A stretch of 64,000 nucleotides of DNA from Thiosocius sp963753845 (GTDB taxonomy: Bacteria; Pseudomonadota; Gammaproteobacteria; Chromatiales; Chromatiaceae). Position 1 is the first letter of the stretch; each line of letters begins with the position of its first letter. Below are positions 8,641 to 18,331 of the stretch, one piece after another. The position numbers were made by a program, and so were the translations under genes. Location: contig CAVWEI010000007.1 of assembly GCA_963753845.1 (NCBI GenBank), forward strand, positions 62,001-126,000, in the 5' to 3' direction. The notes under the pieces are model-generated. The model made no database searches, was not told the DNA's origin, and saw only the letters and a list, made by a program, of their open reading frames with translations.

Positions 8641-9066
8641 ATGAACAAACCGAGCGGCGGCTCAGGGTTGCAGTTTCAGGTTCCTAGACCTTCTGACAGT
8701 AGGGCTGTGCCCGACATCAGCAGGCGCAGCCTGCCCTACGGCTGCTCAAAGCCGTTCGAACAGAGCCTCAACAGTCAACTCAGACAGAGCCTTGAAGAAC
8801 GCGGTCTGCCCTCAATTCTCACGCTTTCAGCTGCTGCATTGTTAAGGGTAGACAGCTATCGCTGCAAAGACGTGATGCGTTTTTCAGGTGAGGAACGGGA
8901 GGTTGCCCTGGGCCTGCTGCACGGCTACGTGCTGGGCAAGGACAAAAAGACGGTCTTCAACCCGGACGCCCTGGCCAAGATCACAGACAATTTCATGGAT
9001 TACTGTCTGGATCATCCGGACGAAAAGGCGCTGACAGTCTTCGAGCGCACCGCCAAGTCCGAGTAG
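8641..9066 (+). CDS. HdeA/HdeB-like small protein with unusual N-terminus
   Basis: A 141-aa protein. The C-terminal 70 residues (from RCKDVMRFSGEEREVALGLL to ALTVFERTAK) resemble the HdeA acid-chaperone fold: two cysteines about 45 residues apart (RCKDV and DYCLDH) bracketing helices. Normal HdeA proteins begin with a signal peptide. Here the only hydrophobic stretch, LPSILTLSAAALL at about 57-69, sits behind a long polar segment. The start at 8641 is well supported by AAAGGAGG seven bases upstream. Export is therefore uncertain, and the upstream part may have been joined to an older gene. Family assignment is moderate. Confidence 0.55.
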   Translation: MNKPSGGSGLQFQVPRPSDSRAVPDISRRSLPYGCSKPFEQSLNSQLRQSLEERGLPSILTLSAAALLRVDSYRCKDVMRFSGEEREVALGLLHGYVLGKDKKTVFNPDALAKITDNFMDYCLDHPDEKALTVFERTAKSE

Positions 9067-9073
9067 GGACACC

Positions 9074-9105
9074 AGGCCATACCGGTGGCGGCACCGGTAT
9101 GGCCT
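9074..9105. terminator. Bidirectional hairpin between convergent genes
   Basis: Perfect 14-bp inverted repeat AGGCCATACCGGTG/CACCGGTATGGCCT (9074-9087, 9092-9105) with a 4-base loop. It lies in the 46-base gap between the stops of the HdeA-like gene and pgi. A short A/T context on each side makes it a likely shared terminator. Confidence 0.6.
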
Positions 9106-9112
9106 TACGCCC

Positions 9113-10759
9113 TCAGTCGCCCATCGCCATGTGATAGCGACGGATCAGGCTGGCGGTCGATGAATCCACGCCGGCGGAACAAGCGGTCGCGCGAAAATCG
9201 GCCAGGATGTGACCGGCCAGCTGCTTGCCAAGTTCGACACCCCACTGGTCGAACGAGTCCACGCCCCAGACCACGCCCTGCACGAACACCTTGTGCTCGT
9301 ACAACGCGATCAACGCGCCGAGTACGCGCGGTGTCACCTGCTCCACCAGAAGCATGTTGCTCGGGCGGTTGCCGGGGAAGGTGCGGTGCGGGACCAGCTT
9401 TTCAATCATCTCAGGTGAGATCCCACCGGCCTCGAGTTCGGCACGCGCTTCGGCCTCACTGCGCCCGCGCATCAGTGCCTGCGCCTGCGCCAGGCAGTTG
9501 GCGACCAGCTTGTCGTGATGCCCCTCGATCGGGTGGTGACTGCGTAGCGGCAGGATGAAGTCGGTCGGAATCAGGCGGGTACCCTGGTGGATGAGCTGGA
9601 AGAAGCTGTGCTGCGCATCGGTCCCTGGCTCGCCCCAGATGACCGGGCCGGTGTCGTAATCGACCGGTTGCCCGTCGCGCGTGACGCGCTTGCCGTTGCT
9701 CTCCATGTCGACCTGCTGCAGGTAGGCCGGTAGGTGTTGCAGGTTCTGATCGTAAGGGATCACCGCCTGGGTGTCGGCACCGCCGAAATTGTTGTACCAG
9801 ATGCCTATGAGCGCCAGGATGACCGGCATATTGTTCTCAGGCGGCGCCTCGACGAAGTGCCGATCCATATCCTGTGCGCCGTTGAGCAACTCTTCGAAGC
9901 GCTCCATGCCGACCGCCAGGGCGATGGGCAGCCCGATCGCCGACCACAGCGAATAGCGGCCACCGACCCACTCCCAGAATTCGAACATGTTCTGCGGATC
10001 GATGCCGAAGGCGGTCACCGCTTCGCGGTTGGTGGACACCGCGACAAAGTGACGCGCAATCGCCGCCTCGTCACCGAGCGACTCGATACACCAGGCACGT
10101 GCCGATTCCGCGTTGGCGATGGTCTCCTGGGTGGTGAAGGTCTTGGAGGCGATCACGAACAGGGTGCAGGCGGGATCGAGTCTGCCAAGCGTCTGGGCCA
10201 GCTGGGCACCGTCCACATTGGAGACGAAGTGCACGCGCAGGGTCGGGTCCTGATAGGGGTGCAGCGCCTCGCACACCATCTTCGGACCAAGACTCGAACC
10301 ACCGATGCCGATGCTCACCACGTCGGTGATCCGCCGGCCTGTATGGCCCAGCCAACGCCCCTGCCGGACCTCGTCGGAAAAGGTCTGCATGCGAGACAGC
10401 ACCGAGCGGATCCCGGGCATGACGTCGCTGCCATCCACCTGGTAGTCGCGGTAGCCGTGGTTGCGCAGGGCCATGTGCAACACCGCCCTGCCCTCGGTGT
10501 TGTTGACCTTTTCACCGCGCAGCAGGCTGTCGCCCCAGAAGGTCAGGTCAGCGGCGCGCGCGAGTTGCATGAGCCTTCGCATGGTCTCGTCGGTGACCAG
10601 ATTCTTGGAATAATCGAGGAAGATGTCGCAAACATCGAGGCTGAAGCGATCGCAACGCCCGGGGTCCTCCTCGAACAGATCACGCATGCGCAATCCGTCG
10701 ATGTCGTTCCAGTGTTCTTCAAGGGCGTGCCACGCGGGCGTATGACTGATCAGGGGCAT
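9113..10759 (-). CDS. pgi: Glucose-6-phosphate isomerase
   Basis: A 548-aa protein, the normal length. It interconverts glucose-6-phosphate and fructose-6-phosphate in the cytoplasm. Visible signatures are the sugar-phosphate loop GIGGSSLGPKMV, ASKTFTTQET, the PGI motif FEFWEWVGGRYSLWSAIG, and the ring-opening His region EGHHDKLVANCLAQ. The reading frame stays open far upstream, but ATG 10759 (MPLISHTPAWHALEEHW) is the family start. The extra upstream residues are antisense to the start of ppc. Divergent from ppc, sharing a 117-base promoter region. Confidence 0.95.
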   Translation of the reverse strand: MPLISHTPAWHALEEHWNDIDGLRMRDLFEEDPGRCDRFSLDVCDIFLDYSKNLVTDETMRRLMQLARAADLTFWGDSLLRGEKVNNTEGRAVLHMALRNHGYRDYQVDGSDVMPGIRSVLSRMQTFSDEVRQGRWLGHTGRRITDVVSIGIGGSSLGPKMVCEALHPYQDPTLRVHFVSNVDGAQLAQTLGRLDPACTLFVIASKTFTTQETIANAESARAWCIESLGDEAAIARHFVAVSTNREAVTAFGIDPQNMFEFWEWVGGRYSLWSAIGLPIALAVGMERFEELLNGAQDMDRHFVEAPPENNMPVILALIGIWYNNFGGADTQAVIPYDQNLQHLPAYLQQVDMESNGKRVTRDGQPVDYDTGPVIWGEPGTDAQHSFFQLIHQGTRLIPTDFILPLRSHHPIEGHHDKLVANCLAQAQALMRGRSEAEARAELEAGGISPEMIEKLVPHRTFPGNRPSNMLLVEQVTPRVLGALIALYEHKVFVQGVVWGVDSFDQWGVELGKQLAGHILADFRATACSAGVDSSTASLIRRYHMAMGD

Positions 10760-10876
10760 GAGATGGTGTCGCAGGAGATTAGTTGTAGATAAGTTCGATT
10801 TGTGCGGCAAAATTGCTGCGGATTTGTCAGAGTATACCAGTGCCGACCGGCATTCGAACCAAGTGAGTACGGACCA

Positions 10877-13687
10877 GTGAGCGATCCTTTTGTCAATGCC
10901 TGCGTCAAACACGACAAGGCCCTGCGCGGCAGGGTCAAGCTGCTGGGCCGCCTGCTCGGCGACGTCATCAGCAGCCAGTCCGGGGATGACGTCCTGCGCA
11001 CGGTGGAACGCCTGCGCAAGGGTTTTCTGCAGCTGCGTGAGGACCAGAGCCCGATCCGGCTGGCACGCCTGAAAAATCTCATCAGCAAACTTTCGCCGGA
11101 TGCCCTGCGGCCGGTGATCCGTGCCTTCAGTATCTATTTCCAGCTGGTCAACAGCGCGGAGGAGAGCTTCCAGCACCGCCAGCGCCGACGGATCGCCGCC
11201 AATGGCGGGGTGCTGTGGAAAGGCTCCTTCGACGCCTGCCTGCGCAACCTGCACGACATGGGGGTCGACCCGGACGAACTGCAGGATCTGTTCGAGGAGA
11301 TCCGGTACATGCCGGTATTCACCGCACACCCGACCGAGTCCAAACGCCGATCGATCATGCTGCAGATGCGCCGTATCTTCGAGAGCAACGAGGCCCTGGA
11401 TGCCCGGCCTATCTCGATCGACTACAAAGAGACGCATACCCGCAACCTGCGCACCCACATCCAGGCCTTGTGGAAGACCGACGAGGTCAGGCCTTCGCGG
11501 CCCGATGTCCGGCATGAGATCCGGATGGGCATGTACCATTTCAAGGAATCGCTGTTCGACGCCATTCCCGTGGTCTACCGCCGGCTGGAAGGCGCCATCA
11601 GGCGTGCCTACCACGACCATCCCGATTTTCACGGTATCGATCTACCGGCGATGCTGCGCTTCGGCAGCTGGATAGGCGGTGACCGCGACGGCAACCCGAA
11701 CGTGACCGCCGCAATAACCCGCGAGGCGATCCTCACCCAGCACATCACCATCCTGAAGGCCTATTCGGACAGGGTGGCGGGACTGATTGGCATACTGACC
11801 CAGTCGCAGCACTTCTGCGCACCCTCGCCGGCCTTCGCCGCCAGCCTGCGTGAGGATGACGAATACCGCCTGGCGTTCGATGGGGAGTGGCCGGCGCGTT
11901 TTCCGCAGGAGCCCTACCGTCGCAAGCTCTACGTCATGGGACTGCGATTGCGCCAGGCCGAGCATCGTGCCGAATCCTGGCTCAACGGAAGAACCGCGAA
12001 TGCCGCCCCGGCGGGCTATCGCTCGGAGGAAGAATTCATCCACGACCTGCAGCTGATTCGCGACTCCCTGATCAGTCATGGCGATGGTGACGCCGCCAAC
12101 GCGGAACTGCTGGACCTTATCCGCCTGGCCCGGACCTTCGGCTTCTATCTCGCACGCCTGGATATCCGCCAGGAATCGACCATCCATACCGAGGCGGTGG
12201 CAGAGCTGCTCTCGCAACTTGGTATCGAAAAAGACTACGCGGCATTGAAAGAACAGCAGCGTCTGCAGCTGCTTGGGGAACTGATCGAGAATCCGCCCAC
12301 CGTCGCAGACCGCTCCGCGCTCAGCCCGATGACCCGGGAGGTACTTCAGGTATTCGAGACCGTCGAGGAGATGCAGCGGCTGATCAGCCCGCAGGTGATC
12401 GGACGCTATGTCATCTCGATGGCGCACGAGGCCTCGGACGTGATGAACGTGATGTTCCTCGCCAGCCTGACCGGGCTTTGCGGACGCCAGGGCAAGGCCT
12501 TTGTCAGCCGGATCGGCGTGTCCCCCCTGTTCGAGACCATCCACGACCTTTCACGCATCGAGCCGGTCATGTCCGAGTTGCTCGACCACAAGGTCTACCA
12601 GCGCCTGCTGCGCAAACACGGCAGCCTGCAGGAGGTCATGCTGGGATATTCGGATTCGGCCAAGGACGGCGGTATCGTGGCCTCGTCCTGGCTGCTGTAC
12701 CGCGCGCAGCAGCGAGTGATCGCCATCGGCAGGGAACGCGGTGTGCGCATCCGCCTGTTCCATGGCCGTGGCGGCACCATCGGACGCGGCGGTGGCCCTA
12801 CCCACGATGCCATACTGCGCCCAGCCCGCCGGCACCCTGCTTGGGCAGATCAAGTTCACCGAACAGGGCGAGGTGCTTTCTTACAAGTACAGCAACCGCG
12901 AGACTGCGATCTACGAGCTGAGTGTGGGCCTGACCGGCGTAATCACGGCCAGCACCGGCCTGATACGAAAAACCAGGCCCGACGAGGAATCCTTTCAGCG
13001 CCATATGCAACGGCTCGCGGACAAGGGCGAATCGGCCTACCGCAAGCTGACGGAACAGACACCGGGCTTCCTCGACTACTTCTACGAGGCCACACCGGTG
13101 TCAGAGATCGGGATGCTCAACATCGGATCCAGGCCCTCGCATCGCGCCAGGGGAGATCGCTCGAAGTCCTCGGTACGCGCCATCGCCTGGGTGTTCGGCT
13201 GGGCCCAGGCCCGCCAGACCCTGCCCGCCTGGTATGGCCTGGGCAGCGCCCTGGAAGACTGTTGCGAGAGTGACAGGAAATGTCTCAAGGTCTGCGTGAG
13301 ATGTATCGCGACTGGCCGTTCTTCCGCGCCCTGCTGAGCAACACCCAGATGGCCCTGTTCAAGTCGCACATGGAAATCGCGCGAGAATACGCCGAGCTTT
13401 GCAGCAACGAGGAGAGCTGCCGCGAGGTCTTCGGGATGATCGAGGCCGAATTCAGCCGGACAGTGAAGTGGATTCGAAAGGTGGCCCAGATTGACGAGCT
13501 GCTGGATGAAAACCCACTGCTCAAGACATCGTTGACTCGACGGGATCCCTACCTCGATCCACTCAATCACATCCAGCTCGAACTTCTCGAACGCTACCGC
13601 AACCCGGAAACCCGCGAACTCGATCGTGAGGCCAGCCTGGATCCGCTTGTTGCGATCGATCAATGCGATCGCGGGTGGGATGCGTAA
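10877..13687 (+). pseudogene. ppc: Phosphoenolpyruvate carboxylase with two single-base frameshifts
   Basis: Together the frames give a full-length PEPC of about 936 aa, which makes oxaloacetate from PEP and bicarbonate. Active-site motifs are present: FTAHPTESKRRS, GYSDSAKDGG, FHGRGGTIGRGGG. The frame changes after DAIL at about 12817-12820, where one extra C makes the next residues unreadable; frame 3 then gives AQPAGTLLGQIKFTEQGEV up to LEDCCESDRK. A missing base in the A run at about 13276-13280 restores frame 2, which continues MSQGLREMYRDWPFFRALL to the end. All three parts are well-conserved PEPC, so the indels are recent or are assembly errors. GTG 10877 (SDPFVNACVKHDKALRG) is the likely start. 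As sequenced, the product would stop at 13273 with a scrambled tail. Confidence 0.85.
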
Positions 13688-13735
13688 TACGGGATAATCG
13701 ACTCCGCTCCGGCATCGCGTCGTCGGGGGGCGGTG

Positions 13736-14581
13736 TCAGCGTGACACCTCGATATTGTCGATCAGGCGCGCCTTGCCCAGGTAGGCGGCGATCAGGACGA
13801 CCAGCTTTGCTTCATCCGCCGCCGGTTCGAGCAGGTCTTCAGCACGCCGGATGGCCACATAGTCCGTTCGAAAGCCCTTTTCATCGAGCTCACGCACCGC
13901 TTGTGACTGCAGTCCGGCATAGTCTTCATTGCCCTGGCGCAATTTCTCCGCCAATCCGCTGAGCACCCGGTACAGGACCGGGGCCATGGCCCTCTCCTCT
14001 GGCTCCAGATAACCATTGCGCGAACTCATGGCCAGCCCGTCCGACTCCCGGTATGTATCGATGCCGACGACCCTGACCGGCATCGCCAGGTCCTCGACCA
14101 TGCGCCGGATCACCATCAGCTGCTGTAAATCCTTCTTGCCGAACAACGCGATATCCGGCTGAACCATATTGAATAGCTTGCACACCACGGTCGCGACACC
14201 GACGAAATGGCCGGGACGGTGCGCACCACACAAGAGTTCGGAGATGCCCGGAACCTTCACCAGTGTCTGCTCCGACGCGGGCTTCGGGTACATCAGCTCG
14301 ACCGGAGGCGCGAACAGCAGGTCGGTCCCCTCCCCCTCCAACATCCCGGCATCAAGCTCCAGGGTACGCGGGTAGTTTTCGAAATCCTCACCGGCACCGA
14401 ACTGCAGCGGATTGACGAAAATACTGGCCACGACCCGGTCAGCTATCTTGCGTGCCTCCCTCACCAGCGACAGGTGACCGGCATGAAGATTGCCCATGGT
14501 CGGCACGAACGCGACGTTGCCGCCACGCCTCCAGTATTCGACCTTGGCACGCAATCCGCCGATATCGTTTATCGTTTTCAC
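13736..14581 (-). CDS. panC: Pantothenate synthetase
   Basis: A 281-aa protein that joins pantoate and beta-alanine using ATP, the last step of vitamin B5 synthesis. The nucleotidyltransferase HxGH motif is in PTMGNLHAGHLSLV. Also seen are FVNPLQFGAGEDFENYPR and ALFGKKDLQQLMVIRRMV, and the second signature DGLAMSSRNGYL. It starts with GTG at 14581, which overlaps the panB stop (GTGA), so translation is probably coupled. Converges on ppc. Confidence 0.95.
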   Translation of the reverse strand: MKTINDIGGLRAKVEYWRRGGNVAFVPTMGNLHAGHLSLVREARKIADRVVASIFVNPLQFGAGEDFENYPRTLELDAGMLEGEGTDLLFAPPVELMYPKPASEQTLVKVPGISELLCGAHRPGHFVGVATVVCKLFNMVQPDIALFGKKDLQQLMVIRRMVEDLAMPVRVVGIDTYRESDGLAMSSRNGYLEPEERAMAPVLYRVLSGLAEKLRQGNEDYAGLQSQAVRELDEKGFRTDYVAIRRAEDLLEPAADEAKLVVLIAAYLGKARLIDNIEVSR

Positions 14582-15375
14582 GTAAAGGCATGCTCCTTGG
14601 CGGGGAAGGTGCCGTCCCTGACCGCCTTGACGTAGGCGGCCAGGGCGCCTGGAATACTCCCCGTCTCGGCAAGAAAGTCGTGCACGAAACTCGGCGTGCC
14701 ATGCATGGTGATACCCAGCATGTCATACAGGACCAGAACCTGGCCGTCGGTATCGACGCCCGCACCGATGCCGATCACCGGGATGTCCAGGGCCTTGGAT
14801 ATCTCTTCCGCGAGCAGCGCCGGCACGCACTCCAGCACCAGCATCTGTGCACCGGCCTCCTGCAGACCGACCGCATCCCTGAGAATACGCTCGCCCTCGT
14901 GTTCGCCACGGCCCTGCACCCGGTACGCGCCCAGCTGATGAATCGACTGTGGCATCAGGCCGAGGTGACCACAGACCGGGACGGCACGCGCGGTCAGGTG
15001 GCGCACGGTATCGAGCTGCGGTGCGCCGCCCTCGATCTTGACCATATGCGCACCGCCCTCCTTCATCAGGCGCCCTGCGGTGTTCAGGGCCTGTTCGGGG
15101 GAGCCGTGGCTCATGAAAGGCATATCCGCAATCACCATCGACCGTTCGCTCACGCGCATGACGTTGGCCGTGTGGTAGACCATGTCGCTGACGGTTACCG
15201 GCAGCGTGCTTTCGTGGCCCTGCACCACCATCCCCAGTGAATCCCCCACCAGGATCACGTCCATCCCGGCCTTTTCGATCTGCTGGGTGAAACTGGCGTC
15301 ATAGCTGGTGATGACAGCAATTTTCTCTCCCGCGGCCTTCATGCGATTGAGCGTGCTGATTGTTATTTTGTTCAC
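14578..15375 (-). CDS. panB: 3-methyl-2-oxobutanoate hydroxymethyltransferase
   Basis: A 265-aa protein that makes ketopantoate from alpha-ketoisovalerate and methylene-tetrahydrofolate. Typical motifs are ITSYDASFTQQIEKAGMDVI, VGDSLGMVVQGHESTLPVTV (metal/substrate binding), MVKIEGG and GIGAGVDTDGQVLVLYDMLG. GTG start at 15375 overlaps the upstream kinase stop, giving a chain of 4-base overlaps through the operon. Confidence 0.95.
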   Translation of the reverse strand: MNKITISTLNRMKAAGEKIAVITSYDASFTQQIEKAGMDVILVGDSLGMVVQGHESTLPVTVSDMVYHTANVMRVSERSMVIADMPFMSHGSPEQALNTAGRLMKEGGAHMVKIEGGAPQLDTVRHLTARAVPVCGHLGLMPQSIHQLGAYRVQGRGEHEGERILRDAVGLQEAGAQMLVLECVPALLAEEISKALDIPVIGIGAGVDTDGQVLVLYDMLGITMHGTPSFVHDFLAETGSIPGALAAYVKAVRDGTFPAKEHAFT

Positions 15376-16082
15376 GTTTCCTCCTCCGGAACCGGCCTGT
15401 GTGTGGCGCGGACAGGGCTTGAGTCTATCGCCAGCGGTGACGGGTTGAAATAGCGCTTGCCATGCTGCGGCCGGCAGATCTCGTTCAGCAGGGCCTGATA
15501 GTCGGCATCACGCTCGATCGGATTGATCTCGCCGGCGTTCACAATCAGCACCGGGGCCTGATCATAGAAATAGAAGAATCGGGTGTAGGCATCTGAAAGT
15601 CGCTCCAGGTAATCCGGCGACAGGGTCCTCTCGCCGGGCCTGTCGCGCTTGCGAACGCGCCGCATCAGCACATCGACGGGTGCCTGCAGATAAACCACCA
15701 GGTCCGGTTGCGGCGCCTCCAGTGCGAGGCCCGAGCAGACCTGGTCGTAGAGCACCAGTTCCTCGCGCTGCAGATTCAGTTCGGCAAACAGCCGGTCCTT
15801 GTCGAACATGAAATCGGCCACCAGCCGCTCGGCAAACAGATCACGTTGTTTGACCTGATCCAGTTGCCGGCTGCGCTGAAACAGAAAGTGCAGCTGTGCC
15901 GGAAACGCAGCGGCCAGGGAATCCTCGTAGAAACGCTCCAGAAAGGGGTTTTCCTCCGCTTTCTCGAGCAGGCTCGGGCAGGAGAGGCTTTGCGACAGGC
16001 GGTTGACCAGGCTGGTCTTGCCGACGCCGATCGGGCCCTCGACCACGATGAACTCCGGTGTATCGCCGGGCACATCAATCAT
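15372..16082 (-). CDS. Deoxynucleoside kinase family protein (dGK/dAK-like)
   Basis: A 236-aa P-loop kinase. FIVVEGPIGVGKTSLVNRL is the Walker A region (about 12-30), followed by NPFLERFYED and RSRQLDQVK, with a lid with R-rich RRVRKRDRPGER and YDQAPVLIVN near the C-terminus. This matches deoxyadenosine/deoxyguanosine kinases, which salvage deoxynucleosides. In many gammaproteobacteria the same gene sits between folK and panB, as here. ATG 16082 overlaps folK by 8 bases. Confidence 0.85.
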   Translation of the reverse strand: MIDVPGDTPEFIVVEGPIGVGKTSLVNRLSQSLSCPSLLEKAEENPFLERFYEDSLAAAFPAQLHFLFQRSRQLDQVKQRDLFAERLVADFMFDKDRLFAELNLQREELVLYDQVCSGLALEAPQPDLVVYLQAPVDVLMRRVRKRDRPGERTLSPDYLERLSDAYTRFFYFYDQAPVLIVNAGEINPIERDADYQALLNEICRPQHGKRYFNPSPLAIDSSPVRATHRPVPEEET

Positions 16083-16581
16083 CTTCGTCCGCTCCCACGA
16101 CCTGCAGCCCATGCCCGGACATGCGACGGACATGATCGGCCAGCGGCCCCAGATCCGGCAGATCGATACCCGGGGCGACGTCGTGCAGTGGCACCAGCAC
16201 GAAGGCGCGTCTGTGCATCTGCGGATGCGGCACGCTCAGTCGCGGGCTGTCGAACCGTGCCTCACCGAACAACAGAAGGTCGAGATCCAGGGTACGTGGC
16301 CCCCAGCGCTCATTTCGCACCCGGCCATGCCGGTGTTCCAGCGCCTGCAACTCGTCGAGGAGTGCATGGGCATCCAGGGATGTAAGGAGCATCACGACCG
16401 CGTTTATGTAATCGGGTTGGCCGGGGGGGCCCAGGGGAGCCGAGCGATACAGGTGGGAATGTCTGACTCGACGGGTGCCGGGCAGCTCGCCCAACTCGCG
16501 CAGCGCAGTGCGCACCTGCTGTATGGGTTTTTCCAGGTTGCTGCCCAGTCCCACGAAAGCCGGCACACCGGCCGCGCTCAT
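16075..16581 (-). CDS. folK: 2-amino-4-hydroxy-6-hydroxymethyldihydropteridine pyrophosphokinase
   Basis: A 168-aa HPPK, which transfers pyrophosphate from ATP to the pterin in folate synthesis. Motifs: FVGLGSNLEKPIQQVRTAL, RHSHLYRSAPLGPPGQPDYINAV, and the signature ERWGPRTLDLDLLLFG with the catalytic Asp pair, then PHPQMHRRAFVLVPL. ATG 16581 overlaps the pcnB stop by 4 bases (ATGA). Confidence 0.95.
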   Translation of the reverse strand: MSAAGVPAFVGLGSNLEKPIQQVRTALRELGELPGTRRVRHSHLYRSAPLGPPGQPDYINAVVMLLTSLDAHALLDELQALEHRHGRVRNERWGPRTLDLDLLLFGEARFDSPRLSVPHPQMHRRAFVLVPLHDVAPGIDLPDLGPLADHVRRMSGHGLQVVGADEDD

Positions 16582-17927
16582 CCTTCTCCCGCAGCCGCCG
16601 GCTTGCGTCGCCTGCGCCGCCCGCCGCGGCGCGAACGACGACCGGCCGAACCGGGCTCGGTCGGAGGTGGAGCATCCGCATTGCCTTCCTGGAAGTCGGT
16701 CCACCAGGCCGCCAGTTCAGGGTCCGCCTCGCCCGCAGAGGCGCGCAGCAGCATGAAATCGTAGGCGGCCCGAAACCTCGGGTGAGTCAGGAGCTTCAAG
16801 GGCCGCTTGCCCCTGGTCTGGGTGAAACGTGACTGCAGCACCCAGATCTCCTGCATCGGCGTACTGAAACGCCGTGGGAGGGAAACCCTCTCGAGCTGCC
16901 GGGAAAGCACCTCACCGGCGGCCTGCTGGGTGGCCTGGTACGGCGGCACATCGTTGGCCTGCAACTGCTCCGCACGGCGCCGCACCGGCTCCCAAAGAAG
17001 CACCGCAAACAGAAAGGCCGGGGTAACCGGCTTCTCCTCGCGGATTCTGTTGTCGGTATTTTCCAGTCCCTTGAGTACCAGGGTCAGCGGAAACTCGTGA
17101 TCCAGTTCGGCAAGACAGGTGTCGGTATCCGGGAACAGCTGGCCAAAAAGCCCATACTGACGCAGCTTTTCGAAGCCGCCCACGGCGGTGCCGCCCAGGA
17201 AAAGCTTGAGAACCTCCTCGAACAGACGTGCCGCCGGCACCTCCGCGAGCAGCGACGCGTATTCGAAGATCGGGCCCTCGGTCTCCGCGGAGACGCGGAA
17301 ACCCAGCTTCGCGGCAAAGCGCACCGCTCGCAGCATGCGAACCGGGTCTTCGCGGTAGCGCGTTTCCGGATCTCCGAGCATACGAAGCACGCCATTTTTC
17401 AGGTCCTCGACACCCCCGGCGTAGTCGATGATCGAGAAGTCCGAAATATTGTAGTAGAGCGCATTGACGGTGAAATCGCGGCGCAGGGCATCCTGCTCGA
17501 TGTTGCCGTACACATTGTCGCGCAGCAGCATGCCCTCGTCGGTCTGATGCTGTTCGGCGCTTTCCATGTCGTCCTGGCCGGCACGAAAGGTCGCGACCTC
17601 GATGATCTCGCGGCCGAACTGGACGTGTGCGAGGCGGAAGCGACGACCGATGAGCCGGGAGTTGCGAAACACATCCCGCACCTGCTCCGGGCTTGCGTCC
17701 GTCGCGATATCGAAGTCCTTGGGCTCGCGACCAAGCAGCAGGTCGCGCACGCCGCCACCGACAAGGTGTGCTTCATACCCGGCCGATTTCAGCCGGTACA
17801 GGACCTTCAGCGCGTTTGGCGATACGTTCGCACGTGACAGGATGTGCCCGTCGCGGGGGATGACAACTGGGTTGGCGATGACTGGATTCCGAATAGTGAA
17901 TGAAAGAAATGATGGAGAATCATACAC
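16578..17927 (-). CDS. pcnB: Poly(A) polymerase I
   Basis: About 449 aa. The nucleotidyltransferase head shows LVGGGVRDLLLG, then the catalytic DxD (D71 and D73 of EPKDFDIATDA). RRDFTVNALYYNI and DPVRMLRAVRFAAKLGF follow, the poly(A)-polymerase rather than CCA-enzyme pattern. The C-terminus is Lys/Arg-rich (RRSRRGGRRRRRKP), an RNA-binding tail. The protein adds 3' A tails that promote RNA decay. The start is not certain: the frame has no nearby ATG, and GTG 17927 (YDSPSFLSF) is the best candidate ahead of the conserved IPRDGHILSR. Confidence 0.9.
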   Translation of the reverse strand: MYDSPSFLSFTIRNPVIANPVVIPRDGHILSRANVSPNALKVLYRLKSAGYEAHLVGGGVRDLLLGREPKDFDIATDASPEQVRDVFRNSRLIGRRFRLAHVQFGREIIEVATFRAGQDDMESAEQHQTDEGMLLRDNVYGNIEQDALRRDFTVNALYYNISDFSIIDYAGGVEDLKNGVLRMLGDPETRYREDPVRMLRAVRFAAKLGFRVSAETEGPIFEYASLLAEVPAARLFEEVLKLFLGGTAVGGFEKLRQYGLFGQLFPDTDTCLAELDHEFPLTLVLKGLENTDNRIREEKPVTPAFLFAVLLWEPVRRRAEQLQANDVPPYQATQQAAGEVLSRQLERVSLPRRFSTPMQEIWVLQSRFTQTRGKRPLKLLTHPRFRAAYDFMLLRASAGEADPELAAWWTDFQEGNADAPPPTEPGSAGRRSRRGGRRRRRKPAAAGEG

Positions 17928-17998
17928 CGGAGCGGGCCCATGATCAGCGAAAGCAGTCGATCTGAGACACTGACAGGTCTCGAACGCCCCATCGATGT

Positions 17999-18331
17999 TC
18001 AGTAGTGCGAGGCCTCGATCAGGTTGTCCATTACCTCGCTGAGATTGCCTTCGGCGTTCTCCACCGTACACACCAGGTTGGCGACGCTGCACACCGACAT
18101 CCCGGAACCGCGTACGATCCACCCGCCTGGCGGGGTCCAGCCCTTGATCCCGGTGAACATCGAAAGCTGATCGGCGTTGCCCTGCACCATGCGCTTGTAG
18201 TCGTGGGCGAAAAGCGCCAGTGCGACGAGTTCCTGCTGTGGAAGGAGCCCGTATCCCTCCATGAAAGCGCCATCATCCCGGAACCTGCAAACCGCCATCA
18301 CCCCATCCACGGCAAGCATCTGCTTTATCAC
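17999..18331 (-). CDS. DUF2173 family protein, third tandem copy
   Basis: A 110-aa protein starting with GTG 18331, which overlaps the stop of the second copy (GTGA). It begins VIKQMLAVDGVMAVCRFRDD and contains GWTPPGGWIVRGSGMSVCSVANLVC. The GWIVRGxxxxVCxxAN motif is shared with the first copy. I place it in DUF2173, a family of unknown function, by resemblance. It has two to three cysteines in the C-terminal half and no signal peptide. Confidence 0.65.
   Translation of the reverse strand: MIKQMLAVDGVMAVCRFRDDGAFMEGYGLLPQQELVALALFAHDYKRMVQGNADQLSMFTGIKGWTPPGGWIVRGSGMSVCSVANLVCTVENAEGNLSEVMDNLIEASHY

Noticed and set aside
9113..11632. Upstream extension of the pgi frame to 839 codons
   Set aside because: The extra part is antisense to ppc and the family start is at 10759.
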